Shown in pieces: positions 20,525-32,000 of a DNA stretch of 64,000 nucleotides. Position 1 is the first letter of the stretch; each line of letters starts with the position of its first letter. The notes beneath the pieces are model-generated. The model saw only the letters and a program-made list of their open reading frames with translations. It was not told the DNA's origin and did no database searches. Origin of the DNA: Lyophyllum atratum (lineage: Eukaryota > Basidiomycota > Agaricomycetes > Agaricales > Lyophyllaceae); contig JACGCN010000049.1 of the NCBI GenBank assembly GCA_014905825.1, positions 1 through 64,000 of the forward strand. The letters are read 5' to 3'. Both the position numbers and the translations under genes were made by a program.

Positions 20525-23500
20525 TCAAAAAGTATCTTGGTACTGTAATCATATTGTAATAACTTCTATCACGCACCTGCGTCACTGAACGTGAACTGCC
20601 CCATCATCCTATAACCCTCGGTTCCATGAGACCCAGTCATCACAATTTCCATCGCAGCCCTCCGTGAGACGCGATCGGGTCAACTATGAAGACCGGTGGA
20701 GAGAAACACGAGGTTATCATCAAAAATGTCCCGCCCAGACACGCGGACCCGACAGGGAGGAGACTGCGCAGATGGCTAAGTCGGGCCGTCCAGACTGTAC
20801 CCACCGCTGCCCCCTGGATGGCGCTGCCTCTCCGATTGTCATCGTAATAGCCTCCGATGAGACAGCATCCGAGATCACATCTGCGCACGATTGGGACTAG
20901 GAATCTAGACTTTTCGGTGAGGTATTATGATAGCGAGCAGAGAAATCGCGTAGACGACAGACATTAAATTGTTTCGTATGATATTCGGGGCGATTTGAGA
21001 CCCAAGCTTGTTCTTTGGATGCCGGAACAGTGCTGCCGTGCTGCCGTGATATTCGAGAGTTGCTAGGAGAAAAGATGTAAGTTGCAGCCTGACGGAAACA
21101 GAAGAATGAAATGCGAGACCGTATACGCGCTACTGCGACCCGTTTCGCCGCTATTTGTGAGGGAGTCGTTGAAAGCCACATTGTCGTGGGTAAGGATAGA
21201 AGATGGATGATGGCATTGATCACGAACTGATGATAATTCAATTGTTACACAAATGATCATGAATAAAGCGCACAGACCCCGGTGGCAGAAAACCTGGGAT
21301 CGTCAAAGCACACGAGTAATCTGTGGTAAATGGTGACCGTCGTCAGCCAAAATGTTCCATCCGAAGTAAACGATGATGTGCAAGACATCTCGGGAGTCGA
21401 ATCGAGAGATCTGCACCGTGGTTGATGGTGCTATATCACTGAATCAGTGAATAGGCCCCCCAGAACTTACCACTACACCCAGTCGAGCTCGATCTCGGAA
21501 TATGGTCGAGTTTGGGTGACGTTGATGGATCAGCCCCCCTATCACTGAATCAGTGAATAGGCCCCCCAAAACTTACCACTACACCCAGTCGAGCTCGGAA
21601 TATGGTCGAGTTTGGGTGATACGTGGTAGATAGTCAAGGAAACCGAAGACGACTTAATCGTTGAGCATAACATCTGATTCATTCTTCCAAACTGGGCATC
21701 GATATGTGACGCAGCGAACGGCTCGGACCCAATCCCACGGTCGAAAAGTTGCTTAGAACGGCGGTGTTGATAGTAGGGCATTAAGAGGAGATATAATGTA
21801 TAATTACCGGACGATGCGGGCTTGATGGCGAGCAAACCTAGGCCACTTGCATGTATATCGGAATGAACTTCAAGCGGCTGGCCTCGATACGGTCACGTAT
21901 TGGAATTGGGCTACGGTCTAGACCACCAGAGACATCAGCGGCGACGAGGTTATTGACCGGTTATAGGCTCTTGTGGGCGTTTCATGATGAGCGGATCGAA
22001 ACGCGTTCGCAACAACTGTAGTGTACGAATAGGGACATAGTAGGTAAATGAACCATCGCAACGATCATGCAGCGAGAACTTACATTGTGTGGGCAGGAGT
22101 GCATCGCGGGATATTGAGCAACTCGATGGTCAGGCGCCGTGCACAAGCGTGGAGATACAGGCAGAGGAGAGCGACTTGATGCGTAAAAAAATCCACGACG
22201 AGCGCGTGAACCATGGGGAAATCGCATGTCCATCCGCGGGCGTAGGGTTTTCAGCTGCTCTGATCTAGGGAGAGACGTCAAACATGCTCAATGAGTAAAT
22301 TAGCTGTCACAAGATTGATTAAACACGAAGGAAATAGTAGATGCTCTGTTCGGAACATCCATTATCACCCGGAGGTAACTTGGTAAGAGACCGCGGTCAT
22401 CTCCACAACTCCAGAGCTAGCGGCAGATTAAGGACGAACGCGGGGACCGATTACTAGAAAGGTCAGATTAATCCATAATCGATAAATCAGAGGTGATGAT
22501 CCATCCGCTTCCACACCGATAAGAACGCGTCACGCCCCATCCGCAGCGAGCACGATGAACAATGTCGAGCACCACATGGCCGACGAGTTCTTCTGGAAGA
22601 ACAGGAGAAAGCTGAATGAAATGATATAACAAAAACGCACCCCAATTTTTTCCTCGTATCGCCGCATTCTGAGCCTCAAGCGATAAACCGATGTGGCTCA
22701 GCAAGTGCGACTCCAGCACCCCGATTCTGTCAACAAATCTTAGGTCCGTCATCGATGCGCATGACGTGCGACGTAAAATGCTACCAGCTAGGGGTGGCCG
22801 CCTTCGAATTACCGCAGGAGGGCGTGGCTCGAGTGGCGGACGTGGGGCGAGCTGCCAAAGGAGACGGCGATGAAAGTTCTAGGCGAAGAGACTAGAGAAT
22901 GGATAGATTATATCAATATGTAAAAGTCATTGCTTACGGCCACGCGATTCGGGCTACACAGTGACAGGGCCGGCGGCGCGAGTACTTATTGCCACCGAGG
23001 GACTGGAGTGGGGAATCCTTCGAGAATCCGCAGGCGGAATTTTCCGTGGCTTGATGTCTCGTTACATTGTATCGTTGCACCCAGCGAAGAAGGGAAATGA
23101 CAATCGAGTGCCCGCCCGTGTAATCCCAGCTAAGCGCTGCCATCTCCACACGCACACGAGTGTTCTCTGTGTATTGGCCAAGCCGTGGAGCAGACTCGCC
23201 TCATAAGTGTCGTGGCATCTGCAGGGGATGAGCGTCAACGTCAATGAAAATTCAAGGGTGGATCCTTAGGGTCGACAGGACCGAGCGAAAGAGGGGGTCA
23301 GAGTCAGAGAGGGGCGGAATCTATCCAGATGTAGATTCTGTCAAGTGTCGTGAGAAGAAGGAGAGAAGCGTAAAAATTAAAATGGAGTTACATACGCGAC
23401 AAAAAGATGCGGTGTCCCTGCCAGAATTCTCTCGCTACCCTGAGCAAGTGATCACTGAATACGAACCGCCATAAAAAAAGCTGAGCTCCGGATTCAGATG

Positions 23501-24190
23501 TCGTGCTAGTCCTCGCGGAAGGTGGTCAACGTTCGTTCGTGAATTTGGGGCGATCGTTCCAGTGGGAAAGGCTTTCTCCTATTCTTATTTATGTATGTCG
23601 AGCGTGCCAGCTTATCATGATTTGTGCAGTCCACTATGTGCCTGACGTCCCTAACTTATGGAGAAATGTATCTTCGTCGAGATTAAGTGAAGGGGAGCCA
23701 TGAGGAGCGCTCGTCCCGCGGGTGCTATCGATGTCGTTGCGCACAGTCGGTACTGAACTACCTGAAAACGGAGTGCCATAGGATATCGGATCAAAGCTTT
23801 CTTGAAACTCACTCGAGTAAGAATTTGCGCCATGAGTCTTTGCCAGAGAGCTGAGAGCAGGAACTAGCGACATGATGGCGATACTGCGGGGCTGCTCACA
23901 AGGTTTAGATATATGTTGATACGAAAATCCCAGGGTTGTCGCAGGTATGATGGCGTATCTGTACGTTCCTTGCCCTTGTCTCCAACTTGTCTCGCTGACG
24001 CAGTACCCTTCTTAGTCCTTTTGGTGTCCGTACGACGCGCCTGGGACGTGGTAGTGATCGAGAGAGCCGAAAACATGCAATTGTGGCACGTGGGAATCTG
24101 GGTACCGCCGGCGGCTGCCGCAAGTGCCGCAGAACCTCCAAAATAGAGTCCGTAAGCAATATTATTCGCTCACGAAAATAACACAGCTTT
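20525..24190. other. Gene-poor stretch with decayed coding sequence
   Basis: Open frames exist on the minus strand. One at 22752-22468 encodes 94 residues with LESHLLSHIGLSLEAQNAAI and LPEELVGHVVLDIV, which looks protein-like but is not recognised. Another at 23873-23634 starts MSLVPALSSLAKTHG. I cannot assemble a full gene. A tandem repeat at 21436-21620 is listed separately. The last 100 bp are the likely leader of the transporter gene. Confidence 0.4.
21436..21620. repeat. Two tandem copies (period 106 bp) with a palindromic core
   Basis: Each copy starts with TCACTGAATCAGTGA (7-bp perfect inverted repeat around a central A, at 21436-21450 and 21542-21556). It continues with ATAGGCCCCCC, ACTTACCACTACACCC and GGAATATGGTCGAGTTTG. 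The first copy has an extra 6 bp (ATCTCG) inside. The palindrome could be a protein-binding site or a transposon end. Confidence 0.75.
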
Positions 24191-26416
24191 TTGTCTCATG
24201 GGTTCGTCACCAATCTTCTTTCTTCCATGTCCACGCTTCCAGCCAGACGGCGAAGGTCGTCCGCTGGTTCAGCGTCCACAGTATCGACCATCCGGCACAT
24301 CAACGTCGAGGCAAACGCGACCATGCCTCCATCGAAGGAGTCTACCCCCGTCGATCCTTTCCAGGTGGTTCTAGAACCGAAGGAGCAGCCTCAAAATCGC
24401 CCATTGTTACGGAGATGGATTGCGGTCATTGTCATAAGTCTCGCCGCGCTATGTGTGACTTGCGCTTCCTCAGTGGTACGTCTGATATACATGCATGTCG
24501 TCAGTACAGTCATCTCACTCCACCTCACACTTTACGTATAATTCAGGCCAGTTTTACGGAACAGGGTATCGCCCACGAATTCCATGTCTCTCAAGTAGTA
24601 TCCATTCTGTCGATAAGTCTGTTCGTGGCAGGGCTGGGATTCGGGCCGTTGCTGGTCGGCCCCTTGTCCGAGGTCTATGGCAGAAATATCGTGTACAGGG
24701 TCTCATACGGGTTTTTCTTCATCTTCTCCTTCCCGGTCACATTCGCTCCTAATCTTGGTGAGTTTCTGACTTGACATCACTCTTTTCTCGCAAGGCTCAC
24801 ATTCAATCGATTATCTAGCCGTATTTCTGATTTTCCGATTTATCACTGGTTTCTGCGGCTCCGCGTTCTTAAGCGTCGCTGGTGGAAGTGTTAGCGATCT
24901 GTTCTATGGCCCGGACGTTGCGAAGTGAGATCCTATTTGGCTTCATCCCCCCCTCCTACTGAATGTCATAACCTCCAGCCCCATGGCTCTTTACACGATT
25001 AGTCCTTTCATTGGACCCGTCGCTGGGCCACTGATAAGCGGGTTCGTATTCGCCTTCGATTGTACTGTGACCACGATAGTTAACTGCTTCTAGGTTTATC
25101 AACCAGGTGGGACGCATCACGTTCGCGGGGTTGGCTCATCTAACCCGCTATAGAACCTCTACTGGCGGTGGACATACCGGATACTGACGATATGGACCTT
25201 CGTTCAATTTATTGCTCTCTATACCGTGAGTCCAGTATTCGTTTTCTGACTAGATCTCTCATTAGCATCTCCTCTTAGCTCGTGCCAGAAACCTACGTTC
25301 CTGTCCTTCTCAAAAGGAAGGCCGCTCGGTGAAACTGTTCCTAACACTGCTTCAATCAACATCTCATGCCAGCACTTGTCTTCGAATCAGACTACGGAAG
25401 TCCACCGGAAATCCGGCTTACTGGGCCCCGTTAGACAAGGAAGATAAACACCTGTTCATGGCCATCGTAGTGAGCTGCTATAAGCCATTTCGTACGTTTA
25501 TCACTTGTCACGATTGTGGGAATGTTCAATCAACTCGCTGTGGCAGAGCTTATGCTGTTCGATCGTATGGCGCTTCTCTTGAACCTCTGGTACGTACGCG
25601 ACGCCGGAACTCGGCGCTGCTGGCTGACGTGAGGTAACTCGTAACCAGGACGGCCTTGATTCTTGGCATCCTCTATCTCGCATTCCAGGCCTTTCCCATC
25701 ATCTTCCGCGACGGGCACGGCTTCAACATGCAGTCAACGGGCATGACATTCTTGGGAATAGGGCTGGGTATGTTGCTAGCCATCTCTTCTCAGCCGTACT
25801 GGAACAGGTACGCCGTCTACTCATGGTACGGACTTTTTTCTGATGTTCGATGAAGGCTTTTCGAACGCGAAGCAGCCAAACATGAGGGCGAAGCGCCGCC
25901 TGAGATACGTCTCATCATGGGCCAACTTGGCGGCGTCCTGGTTCCAGTCGGTTAGGCTTCTCAGTGCTCTACCGACTTGAATATCTCTAACAGTCGTCGA
26001 CCGCCTTCCAGGCCTATTCTGGTTAGCGTTCACTACCTTTCCCCGCGTCCATTGGATCGTCCCTATCATCGGCTCTGTACCTTTCGGATCGGGGATATAC
26101 TTCGTATACATGTCCACATTCACTTATCTCGTTACAGCCTATCGACCTATCGCAGCATCAGCCATGGCCTCCAACAGCGCGCTCCGTTCATCATTCGCAG
26201 CAGCATTTCCTTTGTTCGCAGGCGCCATGTACGCAAAACTAGGGACCGTGGGTGCGACGGCCCTATTGGCAGGACTGACGACGTTGATGGCGCCGCTCCC
26301 GTCAGGATTTAAGTTTGATTCTAATACCTTCTTGTACTGACGATTCAATCAGGTTCATTTTTTACAGGATCGGGGGCCGTCTCCGTGCAAACTCTCCTTT
26401 CGCAGCGGCGTCATGA
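24191..26416 (+). CDS. Major facilitator superfamily transporter (DHA1, polyamine/drug-exporter type)
   Basis: ATG at 24191 or, more likely, 24227 (MSTLPARRRRSSAG). About nine to ten short introns are needed. A Ser/Arg-rich cytosolic N-terminus is followed by membrane helices. Family motifs include FHVSQVVSILSISLFVAGLG, then GPLLVGPLSEVYGRN (motif A), then FITGFCGSAFLSVAGGSVSD and LYTISPFIGPVAGPLISGF (motif C region), WRWTYRILTIWTF, and late helices FLGIGLGMLLAI, TYLVTAYRPIAASAMASNSA and ALRSSFAAAFPLFAGAMYAK. This matches TPO1/FLU1-like H+ antiporters of the plasma membrane that export polyamines or drugs; the substrate is not predictable. It ends FYRIGGRLRANSPFAAAS at TGA 26414-26416. It appears intact. 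Confidence 0.88.
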
Positions 26417-26996
26417 TGGCGCTTCTTGACATACCTCTACATCCTATATTTAGAATACCTATAGTATACCCCGTAATCAGCCAAGTTGCTTCCAGACGTG
26501 TACAGTGTACTTCCGTAACCTTTACACCGTCCTGCCTATCAAACTTGCGGTTCGTCGTTTGATTTGATCATATGCCGGGTCATGAAGTCTTGAATCACTA
26601 CCGGCTGATATCTGTGATCGTGGTTGGTGGACTAGTTTCTCACTTCGTCGAACTCACCGAGGCTGTCCTCCTCCTGACGCCGTCTTTTATCACGACGGAT
26701 TGTTCGATTGAGGACCCAGCCAAGCGAGTCTTTCGAATGATGCGCTATACGGCGTTTGATCGGGCGAAGTGAGGACGTACACAGTGATATCGAAGACCCG
26801 TACGAATACAAACCATGACGACGCGTCTCAAGCACGGAGGTCATCGGCTCATGTCAGAAAAGAGATTTCAGGTAACTGGAACCTCGTTGGTGGTGTATAC
26901 TGATAAAAGATACCATCCACAAAGTTGATGAGCGTCCCCTCCTACATCATATCCATCTTCACTGCATCCGTGTCAGGCGTCTGTGCGATGGAGGAC
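26417..26996. other. Convergent intergenic region
   Basis: 580 bp between the 3' ends of the transporter and the small secreted protein gene. A 66-codon plus-strand open frame at 26572-26772 has no supporting features. No gene is called. Confidence 0.4.
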
Positions 26997-27305
26997 CTAG
27001 ACAACACTCACAGAAGTCGTCGTCGCTCTTACTGTCGTAGTTGTTGGTGAAGGTCTCACTGTTGTAGTGGCTGTTGGTGTAGGTGTGTATGTGATGACTG
27101 TGGTCGATGTCGAAGAGCCAAAAGTGAACGTGATGCAAGTTGTCGTTCCAGCATCAGTTCCACTGTTCGTCTACGACGGGGCGGTGTACATTCAGCATCG
27201 TATCAAATAGGATATGAGCCGTCAAATCACTGTGAAGAACTGAGGACGAGCGCTGGCGAAGCTGATTGAGGCCAGGGGAACAAGAACAGACAAGAGAAGC
27301 TTCAT
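26997..27305 (-). CDS. Small secreted Thr/Ser-rich protein
   Basis: ATG at 27305 starts MKLLLSVLVPLASISFASAR, a textbook signal peptide with Lys, a hydrophobic core and a small-residue cleavage region. The frame closes after PQFFTVI, but another frame downstream reads CITFTFGSSTSTTVITYTPT followed by Thr/Pro-rich sequence ending SVSVV at TAG 26999-26997. An intron between them (possible donor near 27241, acceptor near 27170) would give a protein of about 75-80 aa with a mucin-like, O-glycosylated tail. The exact junction is unsure. Role unknown; it may be a cell-wall or secreted small protein. Confidence 0.5.
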
Positions 27306-28600
27306 CTTTGACGAACGACGATTCCTGGAACTTCCTGACAGGCATCTTTTAAATGAATATGACCATACAAGAGCCTCGGTCACAGAGGTTCTTTGCCGCA
27401 CCCCGTGAACATTGGCAGATCGTCGGACGTAGTACGTTAGGCTCTTGGAAGACAGCTGTCCACCGAGACGGCGAAGATTCTCCGTCGTGAGTGAAATGGA
27501 CCTTCGGAGTGGCCGCGAGTCTGATAGATAACGAGCAAATTCATGCAGATCGTTGAATTGAGTGGGATCATAACCGTCGAAGATGGTAGTACCGCGCATA
27601 GAGGAGGCGGGTGAATTTTGTTCTCAGACAGCGAAGGAAGGATCTCAGAATCCCCATGAGTCGGTGATGCCAAGCTGAGAGTACGCAGGTGAGTTGGTGA
27701 CTGTAGAGGGCGCATGACATAGATAAGGAACACGTACCTGAGTCGCGCAATGGGATTAGGCCTTGATACCTCAAGCTGGCAGTCCCATGATGAATCCGCT
27801 AGAATTTTGCCGTCATCTAGATTAAGCTTTTAGTCTGGCAGATCGCTTACCTGGTTTATCAGTCCTCTAGCTCAAGGGTTTTCATGTTCCCAAAAGATAG
27901 AGGCACAGACGGAGGAAATGCTTGCAGCTGCGGTAATAGGCAACAGAGGCAAACTTGTAGGCTCGGAGGCCTTGGCCGCATCACGCTGCATAAATAAGGC
28001 TTTCTCCTCTGGTACGGCTGGAAATCACGAGAGCAGGATCAGAGTTGAAAGAGCTGTGAATCGTGGTTCCAGGATGCGGTGGTCCAAACGCTTCGGACAA
28101 GTAAAAAACCTGCAGGATGTTGTACAGTTGTTGGTCCAAGGCCCTGGGAAAAGAAATTCGGGAGGATGCTGACGTCACCACGTGGTCGCTTGCAGGCCCG
28201 ACTCCGCATTCATGAACTTTCTTTCAACCGTCTGATCACCTCCGGTTGCCTTGCGTTCTAGCAAGGCTTCCCTGGTTCATTATTTAGCTCCATGGGGAAA
28301 TTTGTGAAAAAACAAATACCTACAAATAATTGAGTCATCTTTCCATCGGTTCGTGATTTCTACGTAGGGCTCCGCACCGCACTGTACCTTACCGGTCCAT
28401 GGCACCGTATGAAAGGGTACGCCCTTATACTGCTGAATTTGGGACTACCCCCTATAGTATGGCTGCGAGACGGTAATGCAACCGTCATGGCTGTTCCGTT
28501 GGTCAACGTTGACAGCGTGCGAACGTTTGAAAATCAGCTGATCGCTTTGTTGGCTGCCATCGACTGTCAAACCCGGGCCTGAACTTCAATCAACATCGAA
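27306..28600. other. Degenerate leucine-rich (F-box/LRR-like) remnant and empty sequence
   Basis: Minus-strand 27733-27437 and the overlapping frame 27599-27400 encode pieces such as SPTHLRTLSLASPTHG, NDLHEFARYLSDSRPLRR and ISLTTENLRRLGGQL in shifting frames. These resemble the LRR part of agaric F-box proteins. No F-box is seen and frames shift, so it reads as a remnant. The interval 27,800-28,600 shows nothing identifiable except a 7-bp hairpin GCCTTGC/GCAAGGC at 28248-28267. Confidence 0.4.
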
Positions 28601-29080
28601 TCATGTTCAACGATTGTCCTCAAGATCGATTTTTGGACGTTGTTATCGAGACTACGACCTGGGTAAGTTGTTATTATGTTCTCTTAAATCAAAGCCATCT
28701 CCTCGCTTTGTGCTTACATTGTATAGATTGCAGTACTGATGGATATCAAGTTAATTTTTCACCCTCGTTGCGAGCTGGCGCGCCGTCTTTGACAGAGTTC
28801 AATCTTGCAACCATATTAGCTACCTGGCATTTGAAGTCAGACGGATTTTGGCCTCACCCAACTCACACGTCGCGTAGCTCTTCCCTTCTTCCCTTCTTCT
28901 CGCTCTCGACTATGGCTACCTCTCCCTCAGAAGACACCGGTATATATTCATTTTATTTTAGTATTTCATTCCTGACATATATATCCACTTGAACGGACAG
29001 CTAAAATCATATTGTATAACCATGAACAGCAGTGAAAGCGACGGTTGTCGCTGTGCGATAAATGGTGCGCATCCCTATTT
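28601..29080. other. 3' flank of the Helitron, no clear gene
   Basis: Two short plus-strand open starts (ATG 28603, MFNDCPQDRFLDVVIE; ATG 28912, MATSPSEDT) are followed by intron-like signals but lead to no sizeable protein. A 6-bp hairpin AGCGAC-GGTT-GTCGCT at 29037-29052 lies 29 bp beyond the Helitron stop codon and could belong to its 3' end. I cannot see the CTRR terminus typical of Helitrons next to it. Confidence 0.35.
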
Positions 29081-32000
29081 CTAAACTATGGTCAACTTGT
29101 CTAGGATAGCTAATCTCACATCCTCCGCTCGTAATTCTTCTGACGGATGTTTTGTGAAGAGGTCGTCGTCAAAGTCTCTCAAGAGTCTGATAGTGTTCCT
29201 TCCTCTGCTGCGTGATAATGCAACATAGGCATTGAAAGGAGTGAGCTTGTTATACGGAGGCTTTGCCAGGTCCACTATGACATGCTCAATGGTCTGACCT
29301 TGAGATTTGTAGTCCGTGAATGCATACGCAGCGGTGATGGCCAATTGTCTCCTTTTAACACTCTGAGTTTCTCCGCCTGGGGCTTCTACTCTGAAGGTCA
29401 CTTCAGATGGCATGATAGGTATAATGCCATCTTGTAGTCCTGGGAATGTCTCTGTTGAATGTTTATCGGGTTGGAATAATACAAGGGCTGGGGGATACTG
29501 GAGTATGATGGGTTGCATGTGGTTATGCTGCGACTCGTCTTCCCTCGGATCCAGTATGATCTCAATTAATTTTCCGCGTGTTCCGTTCGCTAAGTCCGCA
29601 TCGGTAGCAATGTTAAGTGTCACCATTGCTTTCATATCAATGCATAGTTCTACTCGTTCAGGAAGCTTGGTCTTGGCTGGCTTCATTCCGACACAGATAA
29701 ACCTGTTAATACCGCCTACCTTGATTCCGGATTTAGACTCTGTGTCCTCTGCCTGCGAGATGTATATTCTGTTTCCGGTTCTTGCAGAATGCTTTCGGAT
29801 GGCGGCTGCATTCCATTGTGACCTAACACCATGTCTTGATGTGACTAGAACCGCATCTCTCCAGTTTTCGTCGTTGAAGTCAGTCGGTGTGCAACCAGGG
29901 CGAGTGAGTAACAGTTTTCGTATCTCTGCTAGGTCATCCTGATCACATTCACCTTCTCGAAGATTTGTCAGAATACTCTTCCATACTGGGTCTGATACAC
30001 GCTTTTGCTCCTTAAGGATGACTACCTTTGTGAATTGGCGATATATTTCGCGTCCAAGTAGAGTCTGAGACTTGCTGGTTGTCTTGGAGTCACAATATAG
30101 AGCTGTTGCTGTACTCCCGACAGGTGGGAATTGGTGGAAGTCGCCAAACATTATTACATTGAGGCCGCCAAAAGGTTTTGTCGCATCGTAACCCTCTTTC
30201 CCAACCATAGCCTGACCGGTTGCTTTTGAAACTATAGCGAGCATGTCTTTGGTAGTCATCGAGCATTCGTCGTGCAGAAGGACTCGTCTGTCGTATATGT
30301 TGCGTTTTCTTTTCCCAATAGATCTCGCTGATGAATGCTCCAACCAATCCTCAGATTTCGGTGGATTTACTGGGATACCCGCCCAGGAGTGAAGTGTCTC
30401 ACCGCCTATAAGGGTGGCAGCGACTCCTGTCGATGCTGTTTTTGCTAGCATGTGAGGAATCCCGAGCTCGGAGAATGTATCGGTAATTGCTTGAATGAGC
30501 AGAGATTTCCCAGTACCTCCCTCCCCTTGTACAAGCATCAAAAGCTGCGGTATTTCTTCCCCTCGAAGTTCTGCAATGATCTGTCTCTCAATGATTGTAT
30601 ATGCTCGCATCTGGTCGGCATTTAGAATCTTTAGACGCTGTCTGTTGATGCGTGACTCATAGTCGGTTGGTGAGTTCGCGATGACTTCTGGGTGCTCGTC
30701 ATTAAGCTTTCGTTTTTTCCTTGCGGGTGTATTGGGTTCGATTTCCGCAGGTGTCTGTTGGTTATGAGAGGTCATCCGTGTTATTGATTTCAACTTCCTG
30801 TTCCATTCTTCAAAGATGGCAAGGTCACCTGCCGTAGCTTTTTGTATCTCTGGCATAGGAAGTGGAAGCGGGTCTCCTGGTATATCGAATATTCCAAGAT
30901 CCATAGCGACGCTAACAGCCTGTTCTCCAAAAAGTTGTTCTCGTGGATTTGTTATGCCCGCTCTGGCGATTTCGATATCTTCTTCGGTGACTACTTCTGT
31001 GCTTGATCCGGCGTCGAGTTCGGGGTACGGTTCTTCATTGGCTTCATCGTCCCATATGATGTCATTAGGTCTGTCCTGGGTTTGTTCGTCATTCAAGCGA
31101 TCTACATCTTTGTATTTCCTGGCTTCGTCTAGCGAATCGTAGTAGTACTGGATATTTTCCATTATCCGTCTGATTTTGTCATTGGCCGATAAATAGAATG
31201 ACTTGAATGCGCCGTCGAAGTTTGGGAAACCGCCCATTAGCTCAGACAAGCAGCTCCAAGGTTTAAGTAATAAAAGCATGCTTGCGCAATAAAGTTCTCG
31301 GCATTTGATATCGTCATTTCGAGGAAACCATTGGCCGACAAAATGTGGCATAGTTTCATGCCCTGCATTTCGTATGACCCTGCATTTATTTGGCTTTCCT
31401 GCACCGTCTTTGTATCGCACTCTTTGACTTCGAGGTCGACCGGGTCGTCCAGTAGACAACGTTGCTCCGGATGCAGTGTCGTGCTTGTGGGATATCTGTT
31501 GCTCGTATGTGTTGAGATGGAAGTCGAGGAAGTTCATATCGTTCAACTGGTCGCCTCGGAACTGATAATCCTTGACATTATCTCGAAGCTGTATCTTTCC
31601 GTCGACAAAGACTATCCGCTCTATATTGTCCTGCGTGGGGTGTATATATATTCAGCCTGTCTATTTTTCGCAGCCAGTAAATGAGCATACTCACACCTAC
31701 TATCTGTGCTTGTTCTTCATGGTAAATTACATGGTTATTGTCAGGTCTCGTGTGCAGATGCCTTTATGTGAAGAGAAGCAAAAGTTAGTTCTTATATATT
31801 TTAATATATTATTTGACCATATAGTCACCTTTTGGGTCCGACTTGAGGAAAGCATGTTTTCAGAGCATTAATCGCTGAGTCCCAGTATATTGTGACGTAG
31901 TAATGCGACTCGTAACGGTCACCCCATCCCATGAGGTAGTTGATGACCTCTGGTGCACTGAATTCCTGATGGCGGTTTAATGCATTAGCGCATCGTTGAA

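Noticed and set aside
28248..28267. GCCTTGC/GCAAGGC hairpin as the Helitron 3' end
   Set aside because: No CTRR terminus follows at the usual distance in the Helitron orientation, and it is 800 bp from the coding end.
29037..29052. AGCGAC hairpin as the definite Helitron terminus
   Set aside because: Close to the stop codon and attractive, but no CTRR directly after it; kept only as a candidate.
29412..29942. 176-codon plus-strand frame within the Helitron
   Set aside because: It is antisense to the PIF1-like helicase exon, which has all expected motifs.
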